This document shows positions 16,076-25,601 of a DNA stretch of 64,000 nt, one piece after another. Where the stretch lies: IMG/VR virus record IMGVR_UViG_3300020732_000008, positions 39,933-103,932 of that record; one strand, given 5' to 3'. Position 1 is the first letter of the stretch. Each line of letters starts with the position of its first letter. The notes under the pieces are model-generated. The model saw only the letters and a program-made list of their open reading frames with translations. It did no database searches and had not been told where the DNA came from. The stretch is from a virus. Both the position numbers and the translations under genes were made by a program.

Positions 16076-19000
16076 TAGAGAATGTCACCCATTACTACCC
16101 AAGTATCAACTGCAACTTTGTGAAGAACTGCTGCGCTGTACTGGGTTCTAGTCTTAGGCTGTGTTGGGCTAGATCCTGCAGACTGAAGAGTCGTTGTAAG
16201 AGGGAACTGAGCAGAGAGGGTTACGGTTCCTGTTCCAGCTTGAACAATAGTCAGGGTTGTACCAACTGGGTAGGGTGTAGACGAGTTAGTTGGTATGTTT
16301 ACCTGAGTAGCTGTAGAAGTATTCATGTAAACAAACGCCGAGGAATCGGATAAGACTGGCACGTATTGATTAGCCGTCTGAGTATTGACGTTAGTCAAGA
16401 TAGACTTATTAGATAAGGTCTGAGCAGCAGAAGCTGTCACAGCAACTGTAGTGTCTAGTGTGATCTGACCAGTTACAGGGTTAGCAATGATTCCGTTGCC
16501 AAAGTCTGTATAGCCAGCAATCTTTTCAAACAAGATAGGTGTTGTACCAAAGACGCCTGTAGACGACATCTTACACTGCCAGCTTGTTCCACCATAAGTG
16601 TTTCCAAGGTTAACCTGAACAATAGATGCTGCCATCTTTGATGGAGTATCAGCGTCATTGTCTCGAATGAGTACAGTCTGTACTCCAGTAGCTCCAGGAG
16701 TAATACAAAGCCAGATACCATTTTGAACTGGATTTGTTTGATCCTTAAGAAGTACACGATCATTATATTGAACCGTGTATCCATCAACAACGAGTGGGCC
16801 CGTAGCGGTTAGTACAAACTGATCAGCGGCTGTAAGTGGGTCGTTTCCATAACCAAAACCACCAACTGTGTAAACTCCAGGATAGTTAACTGCATTAGAT
16901 GCAGACTGAACGCTCTGGTGTACTTGGTATTGAACCCATTCTGGGGCAAACTGTCCATAGCCACCGTAGGACATTAGCAGTTGTCCTGCTTGTCCAGCAC
17001 CAGGAGACTGTACTACCGCATTAAATGGGATTATATCTGTTCCAATAGTTCCTACAGCATCTGTATAGGTTGTAAAGGATTGTCCACCGTTATAGTTTCC
17101 CTGAAGAACTTGAATAATTGCAGCAGCAAGTTTAGGAAGAGTATCAGAATCGTTATCACGAGCCATGATTGTTGAGGTACTAGATGTGCCCAACTGAGTT
17201 ACTACATAGACTCCGTTTTGACTTTGATCGGCCTGATCTTTTACAAGTACACGGCAGTCATAGATAAGTGGGAATCCATCAATAGTGGGTACGCCATAAG
17301 CGGTGAATGTTAGTGTCTGAACACTTAGAGGATAATCATTTGTGGTGTTTCCTGAAAGATTAGAGGTAACACTCAAAGGACCCGTAGTTGCAACAAATAC
17401 AGGCTCTTTAATATTAAGCTGAACGAATTCAGGTCCACCATTAACGATGTTTCCATAAGACATCAAGAAGTTACCAGCAGTTGTAGAACCTACGGTTGTT
17501 TGCTGTACAGAGCCTGAGGAAGATCCAAATAGAATTTCACCCGGTGTTAAGCCGCCAAGAGCAGGTCCCGCAGCTCCAGTTGGTCCAGTAGCTCCTGGAG
17601 CTCCAGAAGCGCCTGTCGCACCGGTTGCACCGGTCGGTCCCCAGTAACCTGAAGGGGCAAGTTCTGCCCAAGCGTTAGTTCCACCCATTGAGGTGGTCCA
17701 GGTGTACTCAACACCTGTGTTGTCATCAATCCAGTGATCACCAACAGCAGGTGCTGTTGGAGCTGTTAGAGAGAATGTGTATTTACCAGGGCCGCTTGCA
17801 CCGGTAGCACCGGTTGCACCGGTAGCTCCAACACCTGTTGGACCTGTAGGACCAACTAAACCGGTTGCACCAGTTGGACCAGTAGCACCTACACCAGTAG
17901 CACCAGTAGCACCAGTGGAACCCGTTGGGCCTACACCACCTGTAGCACCTACAGGTCCTATAGAGCCTGTAGGGCCTTGTACTCCAGTAGGGCCAGTAGC
18001 ACCTGTAGGTCCAACTTGTCCCGTTGCACCGGTAGGTCCAAGGCTTCCAGTAACTGTAAAGTTAATATTATCGACACCGATAACAATGCTGTTTAATGTT
18101 CCAGAACCTTCTTGGTACTGAATAGCATTAAGACCAGCACGTGTGCTACCGATTTGAACGTAAAGGTAGTCGCCTGCTTCAACCTGCATTGCAACATGGT
18201 TGTCGTAGTCCGAAGCACGAGTAAGGATTGTTGGATTACCCTGTGAATCAGAAAGACGTGTTACTACATAGATGCCGTTCTGACGAGCATCAGATTGGGT
18301 ATTAATAAGAACACGATCAAGAACATTTGGGGTAAATCCGTCAACAATAAATGGGTACATGGTTGCTGCAGCGATTGTTAATGTAGCACCAACACCAAAT
18401 CCACCATCAGCACCTTGAGTACCGCCTGTATAGGTAGCAACATATGGCTGAGTAGATTCAAGACGTACAGAGTTGTGTGCGTTAGCTTGACCAGCAGGTC
18501 CCATTGGACCTGTATCACCCTTAGGGCCTGTAGATCCAGTTGTACCAGCTAAACCTTGCGCACCAGTATCACCCTTAGGTCCTGTTGGACCGGTAGCACC
18601 CGTTGCACCGGCAACGCCTGCTCCTGTAGCACCTGTCGCACCAGTAGGTCCTGGAACTGTTGAAGCAGCACCGGTGGCACCTGTAGGTCCAATTAATCCA
18701 ATTGGTCCTTGAGATCCTGTGGGTCCTGTGGCACCAGTAGATCCAGTTGCGCCCACATTTCCTTGAGCTCCAGTTGCCCCAGTTGGGCCTTGTAATCCTG
18801 TTGCTCCTGTAGAACCCGTAGGTCCAACAGCTCCTGTTTCACCCGTCGCTCCTGTGGCACCTGTTGCTCCTGTCGCCCCTGATAATCCTGTTGCACCAGT
18901 TGGTCCTGCAGAACCAGTTGGTCCAACAATGTTTTGAATGTCATGCCAAGCGCCGCTGTTCCAAATCCAAAGAGCACCAGCAACTACATATGCGTCGCCA

Positions 19001-19662
19001 TTATTTGCTGTTGGATGTGCAGCGATAAGCTGTGAATAAAAATCATACGCACCAAGTACGTTAATACCCTGTCCTTGTGCACCAGTAGCACCGGTAGGAC
19101 CTACGGGACCTGTCTGTCCTTGAATACCTTGCGCACCAGTAGGACCAGTGTTTCCTGTCGCACCTGTAGAACCAGTAGCTCCAGTTAAACCGGTTGCTCC
19201 TGTCGCTCCAGTTGCGCCCGTGGCACCAGTTGCTCCAGAATTACCGACTGATCCTGTTGGACCAACCGGACCTGTAACACCCTGAATGCCTTGTGCACCG
19301 GTAGCACCGGTTGCACCTGTAGCTCCAACAGAACCTGTTGGACCTTGAGCTCCCGTTGCACCATTAGGTCCTTGTGGACCTTGTGCTCCGGTTGGACCCT
19401 GAACACCTTGTTGACCTGTTGGGCCAGTAGATCCTGTCGGACCTGCATAACCTGGCGCACCAGTAGGACCGGTAGCACCGGACGCTCCAGTTGCACCGGT
19501 AGGACCTGTTACTGACGCTCCGGTAGCACCAGTAGCACCCGCTGCTCCTGTAGGACCTGTTGGGCCTTGTGGACCCGTGTATCCACGTGGTCCGGTAGAA
19601 CCGGCGTTGCTGTTATTGCCGTAGCCGCTTAAATCGGGAAAGTCAAAGTTGTCATTGCTCAC
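16075..19662 (-). CDS. Long collagen-like tail fibre
   Basis: 1195 residues. Long runs of Gly-X-Y triplets (mostly GPTGATG, GATGPTG, GPQGPTG) occupy roughly residues 20-210, 250-400 and 540-700. They are interrupted by globular inserts that are themselves repeats: '[20 protein letters not shown]', '[20 protein letters not shown]' and '[19 protein letters not shown]'. The C-terminus is a beta-rich head ([18 protein letters not shown]). The triplets predict a trimeric collagen helix acting as fibre shaft. It overlaps its neighbours by 1-4 bases. Confidence 0.85.
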   Translation of the reverse strand: MSNDNFDFPDLSGYGNNSNAGSTGPRGYTGPQGPTGPTGAAGATGATGASVTGPTGATGASGATGPTGAPGYAGPTGSTGPTGQQGVQGPTGAQGPQGPNGATGAQGPTGSVGATGATGATGAQGIQGVTGPVGPTGSVGNSGATGATGATGATGATGLTGATGSTGATGNTGPTGAQGIQGQTGPVGPTGATGAQGQGINVLGAYDFYSQLIAAHPTANNGDAYVVAGALWIWNSGAWHDIQNIVGPTGSAGPTGATGLSGATGATGATGATGETGAVGPTGSTGATGLQGPTGATGAQGNVGATGSTGATGPTGSQGPIGLIGPTGATGAASTVPGPTGATGATGAGVAGATGATGPTGPKGDTGAQGLAGTTGSTGPKGDTGPMGPAGQANAHNSVRLESTQPYVATYTGGTQGADGGFGVGATLTIAAATMYPFIVDGFTPNVLDRVLINTQSDARQNGIYVVTRLSDSQGNPTILTRASDYDNHVAMQVEAGDYLYVQIGSTRAGLNAIQYQEGSGTLNSIVIGVDNINFTVTGSLGPTGATGQVGPTGATGPTGVQGPTGSIGPVGATGGVGPTGSTGATGATGVGATGPTGATGLVGPTGPTGVGATGATGATGASGPGKYTFSLTAPTAPAVGDHWIDDNTGVEYTWTTSMGGTNAWAELAPSGYWGPTGATGATGASGAPGATGPTGAAGPALGGLTPGEILFGSSSGSVQQTTVGSTTAGNFLMSYGNIVNGGPEFVQLNIKEPVFVATTGPLSVTSNLSGNTTNDYPLSVQTLTFTAYGVPTIDGFPLIYDCRVLVKDQADQSQNGVYVVTQLGTSSTSTIMARDNDSDTLPKLAAAIIQVLQGNYNGGQSFTTYTDAVGTIGTDIIPFNAVVQSPGAGQAGQLLMSYGGYGQFAPEWVQYQVHQSVQSASNAVNYPGVYTVGGFGYGNDPLTAADQFVLTATGPLVVDGYTVQYNDRVLLKDQTNPVQNGIWLCITPGATGVQTVLIRDNDADTPSKMAASIVQVNLGNTYGGTSWQCKMSSTGVFGTTPILFEKIAGYTDFGNGIIANPVTGQITLDTTVAVTASAAQTLSNKSILTNVNTQTANQYVPVLSDSSAFVYMNTSTATQVNIPTNSSTPYPVGTTLTIVQAGTGTVTLSAQFPLTTTLQSAGSSPTQPKTRTQYSAAVLHKVAVDTWVVMGDIL

Positions 19663-20753
19663 TGAGGGTCTCCATAAGGGATAGATACCTGGTACTTAGT
19701 AAATACTTTTCCTTCAAAGTAAGTCTTAGTCTTACCTGATGAATCTTTAAACTGTAAATCCCAATACGAGGTGTGTGGAAGATCTGCAGTGTCTGCACCC
19801 GTTAAGTACATTGTGAGGGTGTCTGTAATTCCGCCATTAGCACCTGATGCAGACTTGCTGAATGTTGGAGTAGCAAGAATAAGAGGTCCAATGGTGTTGT
19901 CTGGAAAATCAGTAAACATGCGGATTTGTGCAAATGGCGTAAAGGTTGAGATATCTGCAGCAAATGTCCAGCTATGCTCATAGTCATCACCAGAGTAAAG
20001 AGATAGATCCAGTTCTTGTACGGGACCAGATGGTGTGGCATCTCCGTAATTTGGCATCTCCAAGTATACACGCTGTGGCAATGAGCCATCGTCCACTTCT
20101 TGAGGAATATAGATCGGGACATAACGGTTTGTGCGTGGTGCAACACGTCGTAGATCAAATACGGTTACAGCATGCATACCAATATCCAAAAGCTGGCATA
20201 GCTCTTTGTACTGCTCACGACGCTGGTAGATAATCTCCATAAGTTGGCGATAACGCTGTGAGCGAGGGATTGTCACACCGTCTGGTGAGGAGATATCGAT
20301 ATCAAAAGATGCATCTGTAGCAAGGGTATAGAGAGCTTGAATAGAAGCCAACAGAGCAATTGGATACTCATTTACATGGCTAATGTTCTGGATTGTTGGC
20401 TTGACCCCATTAACGGTAGTCATAAACTTACTGTGCTGTTCAAAGGCATCCCAGATGTAATGGTTAACTTCAACATCTGTAAAGTATTTGTAAGATAGAC
20501 CGGAGATAACCACAGTCTGAGTGGATGTAGGTATGTAAGGAAGAACTACAAGTCCTGTTACTTCTTCTACTGTGCAATCGTTAGATACCTCAGTACCATT
20601 GATGGTTACTGAAAGGCTTTGAGCATTAACTGGGGCTACCGTCAGTTGAAAACGGCTATCGTGCCCATTACCAGCAAAGGATTCTGTAAATGAACGGGCA
20701 ATATCACCAAGCTCTGCTCTAACTCGGTTAGAGAGACTAACTATATTTGCCAC
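19659..20753 (-). CDS. Virion connector or baseplate protein, BppU-like C-terminus
   Basis: 364 residues. The N-terminal 200 are mostly helical ([37 protein letters not shown]), typical of head-tail adaptors or structural proteins just after the capsid genes. The C-terminal 130 ([60 protein letters not shown]) match the pattern of the baseplate upper protein N-terminal (BppU-like) domain, which anchors fibres. So it may join the virion to the collagen-like fibres encoded next; this is inference. Confidence 0.65.
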   Translation of the reverse strand: MANIVSLSNRVRAELGDIARSFTESFAGNGHDSRFQLTVAPVNAQSLSVTINGTEVSNDCTVEEVTGLVVLPYIPTSTQTVVISGLSYKYFTDVEVNHYIWDAFEQHSKFMTTVNGVKPTIQNISHVNEYPIALLASIQALYTLATDASFDIDISSPDGVTIPRSQRYRQLMEIIYQRREQYKELCQLLDIGMHAVTVFDLRRVAPRTNRYVPIYIPQEVDDGSLPQRVYLEMPNYGDATPSGPVQELDLSLYSGDDYEHSWTFAADISTFTPFAQIRMFTDFPDNTIGPLILATPTFSKSASGANGGITDTLTMYLTGADTADLPHTSYWDLQFKDSSGKTKTYFEGKVFTKYQVSIPYGDPQ

Positions 20754-20810
20754 TAATCCTCCAAAGTTTGATGTTCATATAATCCCAGTATTACATAGGA
20801 TACGTCTGCA

Positions 20811-20852
20811 TAAAAAAGACCCCACTCCTACAGGAGGGCGTAGTAGGAGTGA
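20811..20852 (-). terminator. Rho-independent terminator after 20870 gene
   Basis: On the minus strand CACTCCTAC (20843-20851) pairs with GTAGGAGTG (20823-20831) and is followed by a run of six T. It separates the capsid block from the fibre block. Confidence 0.85.
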
Positions 20853-20869
20853 GGAACCTGTGTTGCAGC

Positions 20870-21235
20870 TTAGAGTCGGCTGTCTAGGTAGCCTTTTTCT
20901 CGTAGATGCGTTGCTACATTGCTAGGGACTTTATACTTTCCACCAGCTTTGAATGAGTAGTGATTGCCTACTCCCACTGTTACGAAATCAAGATCTTCGA
21001 TGACACGAATAACTTCGCTCTCATCGGCAGATGTAACTCCGAGATCTTCAACTTCGTCAATTACTGTTGCAATTGGTCCCTTAGTGAGATCAAGGGTTTC
21101 TGTCGCTAGTTTATGCTGCGCTTCCGCAGTTGCCATAGACATCTGTTCTGCACGCTTCTGAAGTTCTTCAGCGTTTGACTTTAATAGTTCTTCACGTTGA
21201 CGTCCTGTGACGTCTGTAACTTTAGCTTTTGCCAC
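20870..21235 (-). CDS. Head-associated protein, putative decoration or completion protein
   Basis: 121 residues, with a charged helical N-terminal half (RQREELLKSNAEELQKRAEQM) and a compact C-terminal part, VTVGVGNHYSFKAGGKYKVPSNVATHLREKGYL. The 'KYKVP..VA.HL...GYL' ending is common in small proteins encoded just after phage major capsid genes. Role not established. Confidence 0.65.
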   Translation of the reverse strand: MAKAKVTDVTGRQREELLKSNAEELQKRAEQMSMATAEAQHKLATETLDLTKGPIATVIDEVEDLGVTSADESEVIRVIEDLDFVTVGVGNHYSFKAGGKYKVPSNVATHLREKGYLDSRL

Positions 21236-21299
21236 GATTATTATTCTCCTTGGGTTGTTAGGGTGGGGGAGGGCTTCAAGGTCCTCCCCCGATTACTAT

Positions 21300-22376
21300 T
21301 TAGTTGGTTTCTGCAATGATTACAGACTGGTCAGTGATAAGACCAAGACCGTAGATTGCGTACCAAGCAAGTGCGTGCTCACGACCGAAGTCCAAGATAC
21401 CACCATCACGAAGCTCAACAGGAAGTGAGATAGCGTGACCAAATGCGTTATCACCAATGAAGATTGCTGAATAACGATCTGCAGCACCGTTACCGGTTGT
21501 GGTTGTAGGAGATGTGTATCCTCCACCAGTTGGGTAAACGATTGATCCTGAAGCTACCGCTGTGTCGGTTGTGTAACCTGCACCTGCGCCGCCTGGGACC
21601 TTCTTGATCTGGGTTGTCTCAATGAAGACTGTGTCGTACAAACGACCGATCTCACCGAGCATGAAGTTTCCTGGAGCAGCGTACTTTGTGACTTCAATAA
21701 ATTCTGGATTGTCACGGAGCTTACGGCTCTGGTGTGGGTGAACGAAAGCAACATAGGTCTCACCGAGGCGAGGAATGTTCTTTGTTGAGAGGGTCTCTAC
21801 TGCGTCCTTAACGGTTGCAGTTGTAAGAGAGAAGTTACCGGTCATAGATGCACGGGATGATCCCTGTGTACCGTAGTCGTACCAGTTGTTAACTGTACCG
21901 GCAGATGAACGGTCGTAACCGTAGATGACAGAAGATGCTGCCATGAGTGTGTCGCGTGCCTGGCCATCAAGATAGAGAGCCATGTTACGACCAAGAAGAC
22001 GTGAAGCAGAAGCCATAACGTCATCGAATGAGGCGTTGAGAAGAAGCTCTGATACTGCGATTGCGTATCCGTGCTCTGCAACGGTGATTGAGAACTGCTG
22101 TGCAGTCAAAGCGTTAGTTGACATACGGACACCTTCAACAAGAGCTGAAGCGAAACCGAGGTTGTTGTAACGCATGAAGTTAATCTGGAGACCAGGTGCA
22201 ACGTTCAATTCTGTCTTCTTAACAGCGAACTGTTCGAAGCGAAGGATTGGCATTGACTGGAAAAGGATTTCCTTTGACCAGATTGTCTGAATTGCTTGTG
22301 TAAGCTGGCTATTAGCGCCAGAATACGCTGTTGGGGCAGCGGCTAGATTGCCGGTACCTGTTACGGCTGATGCCAT
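21300..22376 (-). CDS. Major capsid protein (HK97 fold, N4 gp56-like)
   Basis: 358 residues. Position after the scaffold gene and layout fit the N4-gp56-type capsid family: N-terminal arm, then INFMRYNNLGFASALVEGVRM, a long helix with VAEHGYAIAVSELLLNASFDDVM, RNMALYLDGQARDTLM, and C-terminal GETYVAFVHPHQSRKLRDNPEF and IGDNAFGHAISL. It forms the icosahedral shell. Strong Shine-Dalgarno AAGGAG precedes ATG at 22376. No separate prohead protease gene was recognised nearby. Confidence 0.85.
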   Translation of the reverse strand: MASAVTGTGNLAAAPTAYSGANSQLTQAIQTIWSKEILFQSMPILRFEQFAVKKTELNVAPGLQINFMRYNNLGFASALVEGVRMSTNALTAQQFSITVAEHGYAIAVSELLLNASFDDVMASASRLLGRNMALYLDGQARDTLMAASSVIYGYDRSSAGTVNNWYDYGTQGSSRASMTGNFSLTTATVKDAVETLSTKNIPRLGETYVAFVHPHQSRKLRDNPEFIEVTKYAAPGNFMLGEIGRLYDTVFIETTQIKKVPGGAGAGYTTDTAVASGSIVYPTGGGYTSPTTTTGNGAADRYSAIFIGDNAFGHAISLPVELRDGGILDFGREHALAWYAIYGLGLITDQSVIIAETN

Positions 22377-22426
22377 GTCGGTATTACTCCTTAGTTAGTT
22401 AATTAATTAACGGTGGATCAAACTAC

Positions 22427-23203
22427 TTATCCGAATATTCCCTTGTTACCGTTATTGACGTTAGGTAGTAGTCGTGAACGATACTTTGCGTACTCGGTAA
22501 CCGACATTGCAGCGATATTTTCTGCAGTGAACTGTTGTTGATCCGAATTGGTGTCGAGGGGTCCGGAGGCAGGAGCTGTAAGGCTCGTGCCCTTCATTTC
22601 TCTACGGGCAGACTGTAAGGACTGCTGCGTATTTGCAAGGATACTGGATGTACGTTCCTTAAGTCCTGCAATGCTTGATTCAATCTCATCAGGAGTATTT
22701 CCTGCGATCAAGTCAACCAATTCAGGAAGAATGTTTTCTCTCTCTTGGGAGACGCGAGCTGAACGATACTCTTGGAGTTCAGCATATTGACGTTCCTTAT
22801 TTAAAAGGGTCAAGGACTGCTCACGAGCGGTTCGTTCTTGCTCTAGCTTGTCTGCCCATTCTTTTTCTTTTGATTCAAGAAGTTGACGAAGATCCATCTC
22901 CGACTCAGCCTTCTTACGGGCTTCATCTTCTGCAGCTTGGCGAGCACGCTCGACTTCTGCTAGACGCTCTTCACGTTCCTTCTTTAGGGTCGCTACTTCA
23001 TCCTTTAGCGATCCAATAGTTTCGTAAACTTTATTCTTCTCAGTCTCACGTGCTTTACGGACGTCTTCCTCAGTAAATGTACGAGTTGATTGAGTTGGAG
23101 TTGTTGAAACTGGCGTTGTCAATGTTTCTGTATGTGTAGGGACATCTGCTAGAAATGCCTCCTGCGCTACAGGGGTATCGACTACGTTAGTTGATTCAGT
23201 CAT
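22427..23203 (-). CDS. Scaffolding protein
   Basis: 258 residues. A Thr/Pro-rich N-terminus is followed by RTFTEEDVRKARETEKNKVYE and a long charged coiled coil (about residues 45-165; alternating Glu/Lys/Arg with leucines), then a helical C-terminus with FTAENIAAMSVTEYAKYRSRL. This is the usual look of a phage internal scaffold encoded between portal and capsid. It should direct prohead assembly and be lost on maturation. Confidence 0.85.
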   Translation of the reverse strand: MTESTNVVDTPVAQEAFLADVPTHTETLTTPVSTTPTQSTRTFTEEDVRKARETEKNKVYETIGSLKDEVATLKKEREERLAEVERARQAAEDEARKKAESEMDLRQLLESKEKEWADKLEQERTAREQSLTLLNKERQYAELQEYRSARVSQERENILPELVDLIAGNTPDEIESSIAGLKERTSSILANTQQSLQSARREMKGTSLTAPASGPLDTNSDQQQFTAENIAAMSVTEYAKYRSRLLPNVNNGNKGIFG

Positions 23204-23313
23204 GCTTATTCCTTAGGTTTGAGAGGTCGTTGTCCGAATTAATGCCACGATGACCTGCGGATTAGTTGAGTAAGTACAGGATTCCAAAAGTAACTACATT
23301 TGTCAGCCTATAC

Positions 23314-25032
23314 TTATAATCCCCCACCTGGTGAGTCCTGATCGTCAGGATTCCTGCGTTGGGGAAGCTTTGTGCCATAGGCTTTTGTGACGAGTTCTTC
23401 AGCAAGAGCTTGAACTGTTTGTGCCTCGAATGGCGTAACAACTCCGGCCTGTCCATCTGGACCTGGACCAACTCCTGCACCAGCTTCGCCTGTGCCTGGA
23501 CCTGGTTCAACGTCAGCTGTTGAAGGCTGGAAACCAGTAAGTGATGTAATAGCTGAAACTATCTGAGCTTCCATAAGCTGCAGTACACCCTTAGCCTTAG
23601 AATCCTCAATAAGTTCAATACGAATTTCTTCAAGCTTCTCATCTGGGAAGGCCTCACCAAGAGCACGAAGAGCACCCTTACGGCTTTCAAGATTAAGCTT
23701 CATCATTGCTGAGATCTCGTTCAATAGAACAAGCTTGTCAAGAGGTAGTGGATCTAACCAGTGAACTGATGACTGGTAGCTAATTGGATCATTAGGATCA
23801 AGTTGCGATAGCTGATCAGGCTTAATTGGACCATTAAATGATGGGTCCCATGTAAAACGCTCTGGCTCTTTAAATGCGACTGTACGTAGGATCAAGTCGT
23901 TAATACGCTTGATTCCTTCTCCATATTGAACTGTCTTTTGGTTATAGCGGTTCATCAATGGCTGGTACTGAATAGAAAGTGCAACACCTGAAGTATTAGA
24001 AATAGGTTGTACCTGACCAAGAGCGGTCTCAGGAACACCAATCATTTCGTGCATTGAGCGCTTTAGGATCTCTAGATACTGAATAGCTCCCTGTAATCCC
24101 TGTCCGCCACCTTCTAGGTTAAAGACGTTAGCATCTTTAGGGAGGTTACCCCAAACTTTCTTAGGTCCCTTTTCAAGGTTAGATGCTTTAGCACCGGTGA
24201 TAACTGTCACAGGAGAAGCGTGGTACTGAATGATGTCAGCAATATCAGTTGCAACTTCATTGTAGTTACGGTTCAATACGATAATGTCGTGACCATCAGA
24301 TAGGCCCCATGGGGATCCAGAGATGCGTACGTTAGCAATATGAATAATAGGTACAACGCCAATAGGATTAGGACGTGAATCGATAAGCTCATCATTGATA
24401 TATTCCTCAATGCGCTCATCTGTAAGAATTTCGGTATATGTGTAAACCTGACGTGTACCCTCTAGAGACGTACCCCAAAAGCGATACTTAAGCTTAAAAC
24501 GAATTAAACGTGAGCGATCATGCGGGTGAAACTCTGGAAAGCAGAATGATGCGTTAAGTGGAAGGACACGTACTTTACCTGGGGTAACCATTCCAGTAAC
24601 AGGGTTTTCATACGCCTCTTCATAGGCAACCTTTACAAAGCAATCTCCTGAGACTCCGCCTTGCTGTCCCATCTCCCACATGATGGAGTGCTTATCGTTG
24701 TCGTCTTCCCATACACGCTTAAGAATGTCTGGAACGATTCCTTCAGTCTCATACGGACTACGGAAGTGCGCTGCACGACCAAATGTAAAGTTAATGATGT
24801 AATCCGTGAATGCACGGTAATAGTTGTAAACCATCTGCGCATCGCCAAGCTCACGACGATAGGCCCAGTGATGGCCAAGATACATAGCCCAGTTAAGTGA
24901 ATAACGATTTAAGCGTGGACCGTGTACTTCGAATTCTTCATCAGCAAGCTCAACCAGTCCGAGAGGTGAAATAGAGATTGTTAAGTCAGAAGACGCTGCT
25001 CTATAACTGGGAGGTGAAAAATCGATAGACAA
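23314..25032 (-). CDS. Portal protein
   Basis: 572 residues. SPP1/HK97-type portal features: YRAFTDYIINFTFGR near residue 70, GVSGDCFVKVAYEEAY, EYINDELIDSRPNPIGVVPIIHI, GLSDGHDIIVLNRNYNEVATDIADII, the SMHEMIGVPETALGQVQPISNTSGVALSIQY segment that follows the wing/stem, and a Pro/Gly-rich C-terminal tail. It forms the dodecameric DNA entry pore and docks the terminase. It follows the terminase in the usual order, separated by one small gene. Confidence 0.9.
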   Translation of the reverse strand: MSIDFSPPSYRAASSDLTISISPLGLVELADEEFEVHGPRLNRYSLNWAMYLGHHWAYRRELGDAQMVYNYYRAFTDYIINFTFGRAAHFRSPYETEGIVPDILKRVWEDDNDKHSIMWEMGQQGGVSGDCFVKVAYEEAYENPVTGMVTPGKVRVLPLNASFCFPEFHPHDRSRLIRFKLKYRFWGTSLEGTRQVYTYTEILTDERIEEYINDELIDSRPNPIGVVPIIHIANVRISGSPWGLSDGHDIIVLNRNYNEVATDIADIIQYHASPVTVITGAKASNLEKGPKKVWGNLPKDANVFNLEGGGQGLQGAIQYLEILKRSMHEMIGVPETALGQVQPISNTSGVALSIQYQPLMNRYNQKTVQYGEGIKRINDLILRTVAFKEPERFTWDPSFNGPIKPDQLSQLDPNDPISYQSSVHWLDPLPLDKLVLLNEISAMMKLNLESRKGALRALGEAFPDEKLEEIRIELIEDSKAKGVLQLMEAQIVSAITSLTGFQPSTADVEPGPGTGEAGAGVGPGPDGQAGVVTPFEAQTVQALAEELVTKAYGTKLPQRRNPDDQDSPGGGL

Positions 25033-25052
25033 GTGATCTCGTTTCTATAAAA

Positions 25053-25095
25053 AGAAAAGGTCCCCTACCCCCCTTACGAGGAGTAGAGCACCTTA
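25053..25095 (-). terminator. Possible terminator before portal gene
   Basis: On the minus strand an imperfect GC-rich hairpin (GTGCTCTACTCC against GGGGTAGGGGAC) is followed by TTTTCTTTTT. The stem has mismatches, so it may only attenuate. Confidence 0.45.
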
Positions 25096-25107
25096 AGTAT
25101 AACCTAC

Positions 25108-25512
25108 TTAGTCGTTAACTTCGGCAGGGTTGATTCGCTTGTAGCTTGAACCGCTGCGGATGACTTCTTCAATCTTTGTTTCTGCATAATCCTGGAAGTT
25201 TCCTTGAGAGAACTCAGAAAGGAAATCAGGTGCTTCAACCCATGAAGCTGAGCCAACGTGGGCACGCTCTGACATGGTTTCTGCAGCAGGCTTTTCAAAG
25301 ACGTTCATATTGTGGTTAGGACGACCAGCTGGTGTGTCATAACCCTGTGTTAGACCGAGTTCGAAATCGTTTGGAACATCGGTGTCTGTTGCAATTCCCT
25401 CTTCAAAGCGAAGAGGTCCACGAAGACCTGTCTGAGCTGGGCTGATCTTACGCTCGTAGGCAGGTGATCCCTTTTCAGGGAACTGTGGAGTTGGGGCAAT
25501 ATTTGATGCCAT
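25108..25512 (-). CDS. Hypothetical virion-module protein
   Basis: 134 residues, polar and probably flexible: MASNIAPTPQFPEKGSPAYERKI, ISPAQTGLRGPLRFEEG, then RPNHNMNVFEKPAAETMSERAHVGSASW and a helical end (SEFSQGNFQDYAETKIEEVIRSG). It lies between terminase and portal with a clear AGGAG ribosome site. I do not recognise the family; a capsid-associated role is possible from position. Confidence 0.7.
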   Translation of the reverse strand: MASNIAPTPQFPEKGSPAYERKISPAQTGLRGPLRFEEGIATDTDVPNDFELGLTQGYDTPAGRPNHNMNVFEKPAAETMSERAHVGSASWVEAPDFLSEFSQGNFQDYAETKIEEVIRSGSSYKRINPAEVND

Positions 25513-25548
25513 TGTATTTTCTCCTATAGGGTTGAGATTGAGGGCCTC

Positions 25549-25573
25549 AGGTATAAGTATCAGACTTACACCT
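25549..25573 (-). promoter_or_regulatory. Small inverted repeat upstream of 25108 gene
   Basis: AGGT-x-TAAGT (25549-25558) mirrors ACTTA-x-ACCT (25564-25573) around a 5-nt centre, in the 89-bp gap after the terminase gene. It could be an operator or an mRNA hairpin; no T-run follows. Confidence 0.35.
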
Positions 25574-25601
25574 CTAATTTTTGTGCTAAACCCACCAATA
25601 T

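Noticed and set aside
17777-18121. Pro/Val-rich plus-strand frame opposite the collagen gene
   Set aside because: Complement of Gly-X-Y codons always gives such Pro-rich open frames; no start signals.
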